Shown: positions 23,800 through 32,242, counted from the stretch's first letter. The stretch: 64,000 bases of DNA from Halomonas sp. BDJS001 (GCF_026104355.1 NZ_CP110535.1:4526001-4590000), one strand, 5' to 3'. A program made the numbers and translations. Notes: generated by a model from the sequence alone, not told the origin.

Positions 23800-25974
23800 A
23801 TGTCTCTTGGGAACACCTCCAACACAGCGGCTAAGCGCCGCAAAGCACGGCTGCTGCGCGCGCTGACGCTGATCGCGATGGGTATGGCACCCGCGGCTGC
23901 CTGGGCGCAAACGAGTGCTGACAATCAGTCCCTGGATACCGTCACCGTTACGGGCTCCATACCCACCTATGGAGATACGCCACCTCCGGCCTTCGCCGGC
24001 GGCCAAATCGCGGCGGGTGGCCGAGTGGGCCTGATCGGTGAAAAGGACGCGATGGACGTGCCTTTCAACGTCATCAGCTATACCAGCGCGCTGATGGAGA
24101 ACCAGCAATCCCAGACACTGGGCGATACGCTGCAAAACGATGCCTCGGTATCGGTAGGGCTGGGCTTTGGCATCTATGGCGAAGCGTACAAGGTGCGCGG
24201 CTTTAACCTGACCGGTGACGACGTGTCTTATGGCGGCCTCTACGGTGTCCTGCCACGGCAAATCATCAACAGCAACCTTGCCGAGCGCGTCGAAGTCTTC
24301 AAAGGCGCCAGCGCCTTTACCTCGGGCATCCCCATCGGCGGGAGCGGCGGAATTGGCGGCACCATCAACATCGAGCCCAAGCATGCGGCGGATGACCCGA
24401 TGCTTAAGCTATCCAGCGGCTACCGCTCCGACGGCTACGGCGAAGTGGGCGTCGATGCTAGCCAGCGGTATGGTGATCAACAGCAATGGGGGGCGCGGGT
24501 AAGTGCCATGCGCGGGCGTGGTGATACCGCCATTGATGACGAAAACCAGCGCGACACCTCCACCGTCGTTGGGCTCGACTACCGTGGCGATCGAGGCCGG
24601 ATATTGTTCGATCTGGGTCATCAAAAGCTCACCCTGGATAATGGCCGTTCAAGCGTCAACACCGGTGCGGCCACCCAGGTGCCCGCTGCGCCGGACTCCT
24701 CGTTGAACTACACCCCCTCGTTCGGTGGAACCGAGCTGGAAACCAATTTCGGCATGGTCAGGGGCGAATATGACCTCACCGACACCTGGACCGCGTTCGC
24801 GGCCCTGGGGGGGAACCGCACGCTCGAAGGCATCGTGTCGGCGACTCCACGCCTTACAGATGACGCAGGTAACACCAGTGTCAACGACTTCGAAACCAAC
24901 AACCACATCGACAATGTCGCCAGCCAAGCGGGGTTCCGTGGCTACGTACTGACCGGCCCGATCAGCCATGACATCACCGTTGGCTACTCCAGCGCCTATC
25001 GCAAGTTCGACACGGACTGGAGTTTCCTCGCGGCAGGCACGACCAACATCTACGATCCTGTCGATTTATCTCGCCCGGAGGGCACGCCTTTCGTGGGGGG
25101 TAGCGTAACGCGCACACGCTCCCAAGGGGTCACGCTGAGCGATACGCTGGGCTTCATCGATGACCGACTGTTGCTGACGCTGGGTGCACGCTATCAGGAA
25201 CTCGAGATCGATGAACGTCCTAATGCCGGTAGCGGCAACCGCTATGCCGACCGTCGGGTCACCCCCGCCGTAGGCGCAGTCTTCAAGACCACGGAGAATA
25301 TCTCGCTCTACGCCAACTACGTCGAAGCTTTGCAGGATGGCGGCACGGTCACCGATACCACCGCGCTGAATTTTGGCCAGCACCTGGGCATTGCCCATGC
25401 CGAGCAGCACGAGGTGGGCGCTAAGTTCGACTACGGCAACCTAGGCGGTGGCATTAGCCTGTTCCAGATCGAGCTACCCTCTGCAGCGGTCGTCGATGGC
25501 GTCGGCAACCTGGATAACGAGCAGCGTAATCGCGGCCTGGAGCTAAGCCTTTACGGTGAGCCGACGACGGAAGTGCGCTTGTTCAGCAGCGCGACCTGGA
25601 TAGATGCCGAACTCACCAAAACACAGGATGGCAACGAAGGAAATGACGCCACGGGCGTTCCTGAGTATCGTTTTGTGCTTGGTGGCGAATGGGACACGCC
25701 CTTCATCGAGCGCCTCACTGCCACTGGTCGCGTCCTGCACACGGGCTCGCAGTACGCCGATGTCGCCAACGACTTGCAGCTGGATTCCTGGACACGCCTC
25801 GATCTTGGCCTGCGCTACACCACACCGGTCGGTGACGCTGATTGGATCTGGCGCGCAGGCATCGACAACGTGACCGACGAAGATTACTGGTCAGGTGCCT
25901 CGACGTCCTTTGCGAACTATCTGGTTCAAGGCGAACCACGCACCTTCAAGCTTTCGGCGACCGTCGAGTTTTAA
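23800..25974 (+). CDS. TonB-dependent siderophore receptor
   Basis: A 724-residue outer-membrane receptor. The ATG at 23800 gives a signal peptide ending in PAAAWAQ, followed by a TonB box-like LDTVTVTG. The plug domain (about 60-190) has DVPFNVISYTSALM, YKVRGFNLTGDDVSYGGLYG and RVEVFKGASAFTSG, all typical of ferric-siderophore receptors. The 22-strand barrel follows and ends in the classic LVQGEPRTFKLSATVEF with terminal Phe for Bam-dependent assembly. It is divergent from the FhuD-like gene, and a hydroxamate-type ferric siderophore is a reasonable guess. A strong terminator follows. No defects in the frame. Confidence 0.92.
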   Translation: MSLGNTSNTAAKRRKARLLRALTLIAMGMAPAAAWAQTSADNQSLDTVTVTGSIPTYGDTPPPAFAGGQIAAGGRVGLIGEKDAMDVPFNVISYTSALMENQQSQTLGDTLQNDASVSVGLGFGIYGEAYKVRGFNLTGDDVSYGGLYGVLPRQIINSNLAERVEVFKGASAFTSGIPIGGSGGIGGTINIEPKHAADDPMLKLSSGYRSDGYGEVGVDASQRYGDQQQWGARVSAMRGRGDTAIDDENQRDTSTVVGLDYRGDRGRILFDLGHQKLTLDNGRSSVNTGAATQVPAAPDSSLNYTPSFGGTELETNFGMVRGEYDLTDTWTAFAALGGNRTLEGIVSATPRLTDDAGNTSVNDFETNNHIDNVASQAGFRGYVLTGPISHDITVGYSSAYRKFDTDWSFLAAGTTNIYDPVDLSRPEGTPFVGGSVTRTRSQGVTLSDTLGFIDDRLLLTLGARYQELEIDERPNAGSGNRYADRRVTPAVGAVFKTTENISLYANYVEALQDGGTVTDTTALNFGQHLGIAHAEQHEVGAKFDYGNLGGGISLFQIELPSAAVVDGVGNLDNEQRNRGLELSLYGEPTTEVRLFSSATWIDAELTKTQDGNEGNDATGVPEYRFVLGGEWDTPFIERLTATGRVLHTGSQYADVANDLQLDSWTRLDLGLRYTTPVGDADWIWRAGIDNVTDEDYWSGASTSFANYLVQGEPRTFKLSATVEF

Positions 25975-26001
25975 GTAACGCATCCTCTTTACCGTTACCA
26001 T

Positions 26002-26033
26002 GAGGGCGCTTCCTATGAAGCGCCCTCACTGTT
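26002..26033 (+). terminator. Terminator of the TonB receptor gene
   Basis: A perfect 11-bp stem GAGGGCGCTTC / GAAGCGCCCTC (26002-26012 and 26017-26027) with a CTAT loop, followed by ACTGTTT, 28 bases after the stop codon. Confidence 0.75.
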
Positions 26034-26059
26034 TGCGGCACGCTTACCTTAGGCTTGAT

Positions 26060-26401
26060 GTATTACCGATTAGTCGCCCGTTAGATGCTGCCTATGACGA
26101 CCTCAACTGGTGGATTTCTGGGTGGCCCGGCGCCGTCATGGCCCGCCAAGGCTATTACATTTCCACCCCAGACCTGACCCGCCCTCATCTATCCACTGCT
26201 GAATGGGACTTTTGGTACGGCGGCAAACCTGCCGCCAAGAGCCTTCCGGGCCCCGATGGCACTGCTGATATGATTCACCGAGGCGAAATCCGCGACGGTG
26301 AAAACTACCAGACAAGAATGAGCCGCATCGCGGTGTGGAATACCGTAATGGATGAGCATAACTATTTGGTAAGGCGCTGGAATGACTTTATGTCGGCTTA
26401 A
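26060..26401 (+). pseudogene. 3' remnant of a PotD-like substrate-binding protein gene (copy 2)
   Basis: The reading frame carries only the C-terminal third of a spermidine/putrescine-type binding protein: LDAAYDDLNWWISGWPGAVMARQGYYIST, LSTAEWDFWYGGKPA, and the end AVWNTVMDEHNYLVRRWNDFMSA. The N-terminal two thirds are absent; homology starts only about 30 bases after the TonB receptor terminator. Copy 1 at 20158-20530 has an overlapping but differently deleted portion, and both share the same 3' flank. It is a gene fragment, not an expressed importer subunit. Confidence 0.75.
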
Positions 26402-26926
26402 AGCCCGGGCTTCGCACTGGCAAGCGTGATGACCATGAACACATCTCCCGTCTCTTGGTTCTCACGAGCTTACGCGGGGTGCTTGTTTGCTCGACATTTT
26501 GTCTCAGCCCACCAGCTACCATCTAAGCAATACTACTCCTGGAGCACACCCGCCAAAGCTGGAAAATGTTATGAGTCCCAAACAAGCCCGCCACGAAGGA
26601 GCGTTGAAAAGAAAAGCTTACGAACCTCATCCCGCTTCAGCCGCTTGTGCTAGGCTAAGTTCAGTAGAGAATTGAGCAAGTGTTCGGAAGCTAAAAAGCT
26701 ACGCATAGCTGAGCTAGCATGAGGCTGAAAACGCCCCTGAGCGAACCCTCCGGGAAATGCAGCAGGCGCGCGAATTTTGGACATACAGCCTAATGGAAAT
26801 TAATAGCCAAAAAAATCATAGGCTTGGGAGAACCTGGCAAGCTGCATTTGCCGGGAAAAAGTGCCAGCAAGTTCATCCAATCATAGAACACGCCGTCTAA
26901 TACGCTGTTAGCACTTAAGGAGCTTC
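26402..26926. other. Intergenic region with repeated flank and the cassette array boundary
   Basis: From 26402 to about 26525 the sequence repeats the flank found after the first PotD remnant (20535-20640) and in part at 7446-7520. The remainder to 26900 has no recognisable gene. GTTAGCAC at about 26908 is the same R'-type core found at the end of the first attC site and marks the left boundary of the first cassette; no complete attC or attI could be recognised upstream of it. Confidence 0.4.
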
Positions 26927-27370
26927 ATGGAGCAGCTTCAGAAAATCGATTCACTCGGGCTCACCGACAAGTACTACGAACTTTGCAGCGAATACCCATT
27001 GAGAGTCGGTAGTCCCATTGAAAAGATGCCCTCGCGAGAAGTATTAAAGGCCGCAGATGGAAGAGTCGGTATTCAAAAATTAAAGGGCCCTGGAACTTGC
27101 TACGAGGTTCAAGATGTACCTGATTCTGTTCTTCTGAGGTTCATCGTACAAAGCCGAACACGGGTTGAGACGCACTTGGAAGTCCGGGGTCTGAAATTGG
27201 AGCACGTGTCCAGCTTCGCCACCCTGTGTTTAGCCGCTAGAGAGGCTGCTGGCAAAGAAAGGCCAGCACCTCCCTATCCTCGACCTGAGGCGCATTCTTT
27301 GAGTGAGTTGATTGAGGTGTTTACTAAACTGCGAGATCTGGCGCTGGAAATTGACAGGTGTGCACAGTGA
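26927..27370 (+). CDS. Hypothetical protein of gene cassette 1
   Basis: A 147-residue soluble protein I do not recognise. AAGGAG lies just before the ATG. It has a moderately charged composition, no signal peptide and no membrane segment. The C-terminal half is probably helical (SLSELIEVFTKLRDLALEIDRC). It lies between a GTTAGCAC core and an attC site whose R'' box begins four bases after the stop, the tight packing expected of an integron cassette. Codon and base use is less GC-rich than that of the neighbouring island genes. Confidence 0.65.
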   Translation: MEQLQKIDSLGLTDKYYELCSEYPLRVGSPIEKMPSREVLKAADGRVGIQKLKGPGTCYEVQDVPDSVLLRFIVQSRTRVETHLEVRGLKLEHVSSFATLCLAAREAAGKERPAPPYPRPEAHSLSELIEVFTKLRDLALEIDRCAQ

Positions 27371-27373
27371 CAA

Positions 27374-27465
27374 GTGCTAACCAGGCGGTCAACCGGACGC
27401 CAACAGCGTTCCGCTTTTGGTTCCCTCCGCTGCGCTCCGGCGCCGGTTATCATCAGCGTTAGCAC
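27374..27465 (+). repeat. attC site of cassette 1
   Basis: R'' GTGCTAAC (27374-27381) and R' GTTAGCAC (27458-27465) are exact complements. Inside them lie paired inner boxes (GGCGGTCAACCGGACGCC and GGCGCCGGTT regions) and an imperfect central palindrome. Length is 92 bp, within the usual range. Confidence 0.75.
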
Positions 27466-27480
27466 TACATAGGAACGAGC

Positions 27481-27894
27481 ATGGCGGTATGCATCAAGGT
27501 TGGCAGCATCATAGATGAAATTGGCACTTCGGATTTCTTTCATGCCTTTTTCAGTACGGTGAGTTACAACCTAGAAGAAGCTTGGGGAAGCCGGTTTCCA
27601 GTCCTTTTCAAGCACCTGTAACAGGGTGGTCTTGAGGCGGCCTTGGCTGCAGCAGCAATCCAGGAGCTGAAGCTGATAAAAGAAGAGTTGGCGGCTTTTG
27701 CCCCGAGCAAGGTGGTCTGGGACATAGAAGACCTGTCCAAGCGACCACCGTGGGGCGCGGACATCGCACAAGAGATCAACTCCTTGGCCAACTATTTCGT
27801 CACTTCCACAGGTCGTGACCTGATATCAACGCTAATTGAGGCGCTTGACGATGCTGCAGTGCATAAAAAGTCCGCAGCAATCGTTCCGTGCTAA
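27481..27894 (+). pseudogene. Imm70-family immunity protein gene with an in-frame stop (cassette 2)
   Basis: Reading through one TAA at 27619-27621 gives a protein of about 137 residues: MAVCIKVGSIIDEIGTSDFF, WGSRFPVLFKHL, then LKLIKEELAAFAPSKVVWDIEDLSKRPPWG and NYFVTSTGRDL. These match the immunity 70 family of polymorphic-toxin immunity proteins, common in integron cassettes. The frame is otherwise intact from ATG (after AGGAACGAGC) to the TAA inside the next attC site. The stop lies where homologues probably have Tyr (TAY to TAA), so a single substitution explains it. Unless suppressed, the gene is inactive. Confidence 0.72.
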
Positions 27895-27971
27895 CAAGGC
27901 CAAGCACAGCGACAGCTTTTTCGTTGCGGCTTCGCCTCCACTACAAAGCCGCGGTTGCTGCGGGCGTTATG
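27888..27971 (+). repeat. attC site of cassette 2
   Basis: R'' GTGCTAAC (27888-27895, containing the stop of the Imm70 gene) and R' GCGTTATG (27964-27971) flank a GC-rich imperfect palindrome (GTTGCGGCTTCGCC ... GCCGCGGTTGCTGC). About 84 bp. Confidence 0.75.
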
Positions 27972-27983
27972 TGCAGGTGCCCC

Positions 27984-28358
27984 ATGGATTGGACTGAGTT
28001 AGAGTTATTCAACGGAATAGATCTTAACGATTCCTTCGTCTTGGGCTGGCAGACTGAAGATCAACGATTGTCTTTTGATTTAGAGCTCAGCATCTGGCCC
28101 GCATCTGAGTACTACACGAGCCCAAAAGACGGTGAGTACACCTGCTATCGAAGGGCAGTGCTTGTTTTCGATCAAATTGAGAGGTATCGGGGCTTGCTCT
28201 CTATGGATGAGGCACCACGCTCTACTGATGCATCCGGCGAGATTGATTATGGCAACATTGATCGGCTGGTCGTCCGAGGTAATCAGTACATCGTAGAGGG
28301 CGATTTTGGACGGGTCGAGGTGCAAGGTGGCGGTCTCCGTCTTGAGTTCAACACATAA
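27984..28358 (+). CDS. Hypothetical protein of gene cassette 3
   Basis: A 124-residue protein beginning MDWTELELFNGIDLNDSFVLGW, after a weak AGGTG. A start at 27969, overlapping the attC R' box, is possible. It looks like a small beta-rich soluble domain (alternating hydrophobics through FDLELSIWP, AVLVFDQIERYRGLL, NQYIVEGDFGRVEVQGGGLRLEF) with no signal or membrane helix. I do not recognise the family; such compact acidic cassette proteins are often immunity-like. Its TAA lies in the R'' box of the third attC site. Confidence 0.65.
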   Translation: MDWTELELFNGIDLNDSFVLGWQTEDQRLSFDLELSIWPASEYYTSPKDGEYTCYRRAVLVFDQIERYRGLLSMDEAPRSTDASGEIDYGNIDRLVVRGNQYIVEGDFGRVEVQGGGLRLEFNT

Positions 28359-28449
28359 CCAGTCATTCAAATCGTTCCCGGCCTGTCGGCCGTCCACCGG
28401 ACGCCCTTTTCGTTGCACTACAAGGGCGCCGCTTAATATTGGCGTTAAA
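28352..28449 (+). repeat. attC site of cassette 3
   Basis: ACATAAC (R'' type) near 28353-28359 and GCGTTAAAG (R' type) at 28442-28450 enclose CCGTCCACCGGACGCCC and GGGCGCCGC inner boxes. About 98 bp. It ends the cassette run; the tRNA-Arg terminator follows 55 bases later. Confidence 0.65.
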
Positions 28450-28503
28450 GCGCTATATCAATGGCTCCTAAAAGGCCGCTTCTGGCCGATAGCAGCCAAA
28501 ACC

Positions 28504-28531
28504 AAAAAAAAGCCCACGATTTCTCGCAGGC
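28504..28531 (-). terminator. Terminator of tRNA-Arg
   Basis: On the minus strand GCCTGCGA / TCGTGGGC with a GAAA loop is followed by eight T residues (28504-28511 on the plus strand). It is homologous to the hairpin at 1184-1218. Confidence 0.7.
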
Positions 28532-28546
28532 CCCTCTTTTACAATT

Positions 28547-28623
28547 TGGCGCGCCCGGCAGGATTTGAACCTGCGACCCTCGGCTTCGGAGGCCGATACT
28601 CTATCCAACTGAGCTACGGGCGC
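28547..28623 (-). tRNA. tRNA-Arg (anticodon CCG)
   Basis: A 77-base cloverleaf with encoded CCA. The acceptor stem is GCGCCCG/CGGGCGC, the D arm has GCTC AGTTGGATA GAGT, the anticodon stem-loop is TCGGC-CTCCGAA-GCCGA giving anticodon CCG, and the T arm has CAGG TTCAAAT CCTG. It reads CGG codons for arginine. Its 3' end faces the cassette array, and a 3'-half relative lies at 1225-1271. Arg tRNA genes are common integration targets for islands. Confidence 0.95.
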
Positions 28624-28767
28624 TTGTGGGTGCGTATCGTAACTGTGCAGGGGCGCTGTGTCCAGCCGTATGGCGCTTGAGTACCTTTAGTCAATTGACC
28701 ATTTTCCCTGGTGTGGTGCATGCTTTGGGAGCACTTCTGCACCTTAGTCCATTGGGAACACAATAAT

Positions 28768-29763
28768 ATGAAAACATTTGCACGTAGCACGCTGGCACTG
28801 GGCATCTCACTGGCGCTGGTGAGCGCCGCGAACGCCGCTGATTTTGCTGATATGGATCCCGTCACCCTGCGACTGGCCCATGTGGTCAATGAGCAGGATG
28901 GTTTTCACATTGCCGCCACCAAATTTGAAGAGCTGGTAGAAGAGCGCACCGACGGCAAGGTAGATATCGAGATTTACCCCAACGCCTCACTGGGTGACGA
29001 ACGCACGCTGCTGGAAGGCATGCAGATCGGCACTGTGGATATGGGCGTGATCACCAACGGGCCGGTGGCCAACTTTGTCGAAGAGATGGCGGTATTCGAA
29101 CTGCCTTTCCTGTTCCCCTCCCCGGAAGCCGCTTACGAAGTACTCGATGGCCCGATTGGCCAGGAGCTGCTCGATAAGCTTTCTGAGGTGAACCTGAAAG
29201 GCATGGCCTACGCCGAACGCGGTTTCCGTAACCTGACCAACAGCGAGCGTGCCGTAAACTCGCCGGAAGATCTGGACGGCCTGCGCATCCGCGTAATGGA
29301 GAACCCGGTCTACACCGACACCTTCCGCGAGCTGGGCGCCAACGCGATTCCCATGGCGTGGACTGAAGCGCTCACCGCCATGCAGCAAGGCACCATCGAT
29401 GGTCAGGAGAACCCGGTGAACGTAATTCACTCGTTCAACCTGGATGAAACCCAGAACTACATGACCCTCTCCCGCCACACCTACGCCCCAGCAATTTTTG
29501 TGATGGGTATGCCCGCCTGGAACCAACTGCCTGAAAATGCCCAAGAGGTACTGCTAGCGGCGGCACAGGAAGCAGCGGAGCATGAGCGCCAGGTGAACGC
29601 AGAGATGGAGAGCGAACAGCTGCAGGCCCTGCGCGATGCGGGCATGGAGATCAATGACTCGCCGGATATGGAGGCCTTCCAAGCCGCCGTTGCGCCGGTG
29701 TATGAGAAGTACGGCGAACAGTTCGGTGATTACCTGCCGCGCATCCAGGAAGCGCTCAAGTAA
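28768..29763 (+). CDS. TRAP transporter substrate-binding protein (DctP family), orphan
   Basis: A 331-residue periplasmic protein. I use the ATG at 28768, which starts a clean Sec signal (MKTFARSTLALGISLALVSAANA); the upstream frame begins with unlikely Trp/His/Cys-rich codons. DctP features are obvious: NASLGDERTLLEGMQIGTVDMG, DGLRIRVMENPVYTDTFRELGANAIPMAW and QQGTIDGQENPVN. It is very similar to the protein at 32541 (long identical stretches), and no dctQ or dctM adjoins it. It may therefore be a second receptor for the DctQM pair at 33579-35362. A LysR gene follows. Confidence 0.9.
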   Translation: MKTFARSTLALGISLALVSAANAADFADMDPVTLRLAHVVNEQDGFHIAATKFEELVEERTDGKVDIEIYPNASLGDERTLLEGMQIGTVDMGVITNGPVANFVEEMAVFELPFLFPSPEAAYEVLDGPIGQELLDKLSEVNLKGMAYAERGFRNLTNSERAVNSPEDLDGLRIRVMENPVYTDTFRELGANAIPMAWTEALTAMQQGTIDGQENPVNVIHSFNLDETQNYMTLSRHTYAPAIFVMGMPAWNQLPENAQEVLLAAAQEAAEHERQVNAEMESEQLQALRDAGMEINDSPDMEAFQAAVAPVYEKYGEQFGDYLPRIQEALK

Positions 29764-29870
29764 TTCGCTTCCCATCGAGGCAAGCCCGACATTAGATACA
29801 GTGCTTTTACAGCAGTGGCTGAGGGCTGTTCCCACGCCGGGACGGCCCTTCCAACCAAGAGACACGCCTG

Positions 29871-30836
29871 ATGGCTGACACCACCCATACGAAGCTGGCG
29901 AACAGGCTCAATAAGATCAATCTCAATTTACTATTGGTTTTTCACACGCTGTATTGGAAAAGGAGTTTGACGCTCACCGCACAAGCGCTCTGCCTGACCC
30001 AACCGGCCGTCAGCCATTCGCTGAAAAAGCTCCGCCTGTTAATGGACGACCCGCTTTTCATCAAGACGCTGGATGGCATGCAGCCAACTCCACTTGCCCG
30101 GCAGATGGATGCCGCCGTAGCCAAAGGGCTGTTCTACCTTGATCAGGCAGTTCACAGTAGTAACGAGTTTTCGCCTGCCACATCAAAGCGGGAGTTTCGG
30201 GTCAGTTTGGTGGACTATGTCAGCCAACAGCTACAACCCAAGCTTATCCAGCACTGTTTGGAACACGCGCCAGATTTGTGTTTCAACATGCTCTCCACGC
30301 GTATCGCTAGCGCGGAAGGCGCCCAACAAGTCCTTCAAGAGCACGATATCGACCTGGCGGTGGTGCAGTTCGAAACCTTGCCGCTCACCTCTCATCATGA
30401 GTACCTGTTTGACGATGTGATTGGCTGTGTGGGTGATGCGACATTTCATGGCGAGAGTAGCGCCATTACCCTTGAGGCGTTTTTAAACTCCCCTCAGGTC
30501 GCTTTGTCCCATCGTGAAGACAGCCCGCTGTTAATTAATGAAAAGCTGAGGGAGTTGGGGTTAGAGCGGAAAATCGTCGCCAAGACGCCCTACATCAATC
30601 CGCTGCAGGAAATATTGGCATCCACTGCGCTGCTTTGCGTGGTGACAAAGAGCGCCGCCAGGGTCATTTGCCGCAACAATAGCTTGAAGTTCTACGCTCT
30701 GCCCCTGGACGTCCCAGCGTTCAAAGTCTGCCTGTGCTGGGATGAAAGGAAGGATCACGATCCCGGCATACACTGGTTGCGGCAATTAACCCGGGAGCTG
30801 ATGACACCAGCCCCCTGCGCCCTGGGCGCCCCTTAA
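29871..30836 (+). CDS. LysR-family transcriptional regulator
   Basis: A 321-residue regulator. The N-terminal winged HTH (about 14-75) has LNLLLVFHTLYWKRSLTLTAQALCLTQPAVSHSLKKLR, and the effector domain starts near residue 105 (REFRVSLVDYVSQQL). The overall pattern is of the NodD/NahR/LeuO-like branch. It lies downstream of the orphan dctP and converges on the FAD dehydrogenase gene, so it probably controls the TRAP and dehydrogenase genes around it. I see no convincing T-N11-A box to name. Confidence 0.88.
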   Translation: MADTTHTKLANRLNKINLNLLLVFHTLYWKRSLTLTAQALCLTQPAVSHSLKKLRLLMDDPLFIKTLDGMQPTPLARQMDAAVAKGLFYLDQAVHSSNEFSPATSKREFRVSLVDYVSQQLQPKLIQHCLEHAPDLCFNMLSTRIASAEGAQQVLQEHDIDLAVVQFETLPLTSHHEYLFDDVIGCVGDATFHGESSAITLEAFLNSPQVALSHREDSPLLINEKLRELGLERKIVAKTPYINPLQEILASTALLCVVTKSAARVICRNNSLKFYALPLDVPAFKVCLCWDERKDHDPGIHWLRQLTRELMTPAPCALGAP

Positions 30837-30850
30837 GCAAACCGCCAAAC

Positions 30851-32242
30851 TCACTCCACCGCCACGACTTTGCCTCGGTTCAACAGTAGCTTGGGATCCA
30901 GAGCGAGTTTCATGCGCTTCATTAAAGCGATCTCCTCGCTGGAGCGGGAAATACTGAGGTAGTCGCGTTTTTCGAGCCCAATGCCATGTTCGGCAGAGAT
31001 CGAGCCGCCGTACTCTTTCAGGGGCGAGTAAACCAACTGCTCAACTTGGCGGCGGCTTTGCGGGCTGTCGTCGCGCACCGTGATCATGATGTGCAGGTTG
31101 CCATCGCCAAGATGGCCGAACACGATCATTTTACCTGTTTGCGGAAACTGCGCCTTGAGGTTTTGCTCCAGGGTAGCAACGTAGGCGTCCATATGCGGAA
31201 TCGGCAGGCTGATATCATAGGAGAACATCGGCTTCAGCTGGTGCACCAGCACTTCGATATCCTCTCGGATCGCCCAGATGCCCTGGCGCTGGGCACCGGA
31301 ACTGGCCAGCACGGCATCGGTGATCAAGCCGTCTTCCATCGCCTTTTGCAGAATCTCTGAGAAATGCTCCGCATCCTGAGCGTCATCTAGCCCCAGGGTT
31401 TCGATGATCGCGTAGAAAGGCGAGTCGTCGGCCAGTGGGGGGGCGTGCTTGCCGCTCTCGGTGGTCACCAGCTTGTAGTGACTATTCCACAACGCCTCGA
31501 AGGCGCTAAGGCTATTGGCGAGCTGTTGGGAGACCTTGCGTAACAGCTGCGTCAGGGCATCGAAAGAGGGCACCGCGACCAGTGCGGTTTGTTCGCTGGG
31601 CATATGTGGCTGCAGCCGGAGCACTGCGCGGGTGACGATACCCAGGGTGCCTTCGCTACCGATAAATAGCTGTTTGAGGTCATAACCAGCGTTATTCTTG
31701 AGCATCTTGTTCAGCGAGCTGACCACGGTGCCATCGCTAAGTACGGCTTCCAGCCCCAGCACTTGCTGGCGCATCATGCCGTAGCGAATGACCCGTATGC
31801 CGCCCGCATTGGTGGCGATATTGCCGCCAATGGTGCACGAGCCCCGAGCGCCAAGGTCGAGCGGGAACTGCATATCGACCTCCGCCGCGGCTTCCTGCAC
31901 TCGCTGGAGCGTCACCCCGGCCTGAACCTGAATCGTAGAGCCGACCAGGTCGACCTCTTCGATCTGGTTCATCAGTTCAAGAGAAACCACCAACTCATCG
32001 GGGCTGGCTTCACCCCCGTGCACAATGCCGGTCATGCCGCCATGGGTCACCACCAGTTGGTCGGCCTGGTAGCATAAGGCCATGACTTTGCTGAGCTGTT
32101 CGGTGTTGCGGGGCCTGACAATGGCTTTGGCACAACAGGGCGCTCCGGTAAACCAGTCGACGCTACGCTGGGAGACATCGTCACCGAGCAACACGTTTTC
32201 TGGGCCGACTACCGCTACTAGGTCGTTAAGCAACTTATCCAT
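30851..32242 (-). CDS. FAD-linked D-2-hydroxyacid dehydrogenase (GlcD/D-lactate dehydrogenase type)
   Basis: A 463-residue flavoprotein with a PCMH-type FAD domain (about 35-215; VVTHGGMTGIVHGGEAS, LDLGARGSCTIGGNIATNAGG, LKQLFIGSEGTLGIVTRAVLRL) and a C-terminal FAD-oxidase domain with VFGHLGDGNLHIMITV and SISAEHGIGLEKRDYL, whose histidines bind metal and substrate. Relatives oxidise D-lactate, glycolate or D-2-hydroxyglutarate and feed electrons to the respiratory chain. It is divergent from a TRAP operon, which suggests that the transporter brings in the hydroxyacid. The exact acid is not determinable. Confidence 0.88.
   Translation of the reverse strand: MDKLLNDLVAVVGPENVLLGDDVSQRSVDWFTGAPCCAKAIVRPRNTEQLSKVMALCYQADQLVVTHGGMTGIVHGGEASPDELVVSLELMNQIEEVDLVGSTIQVQAGVTLQRVQEAAAEVDMQFPLDLGARGSCTIGGNIATNAGGIRVIRYGMMRQQVLGLEAVLSDGTVVSSLNKMLKNNAGYDLKQLFIGSEGTLGIVTRAVLRLQPHMPSEQTALVAVPSFDALTQLLRKVSQQLANSLSAFEALWNSHYKLVTTESGKHAPPLADDSPFYAIIETLGLDDAQDAEHFSEILQKAMEDGLITDAVLASSGAQRQGIWAIREDIEVLVHQLKPMFSYDISLPIPHMDAYVATLEQNLKAQFPQTGKMIVFGHLGDGNLHIMITVRDDSPQSRRQVEQLVYSPLKEYGGSISAEHGIGLEKRDYLSISRSSEEIALMKRMKLALDPKLLLNRGKVVAVE

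Noticed and set aside
26900..28450. CRISPR array
   Set aside because: The repeated elements are attC sites separated by genes and differ in sequence; there are no short regularly spaced repeats or cas genes in the window.
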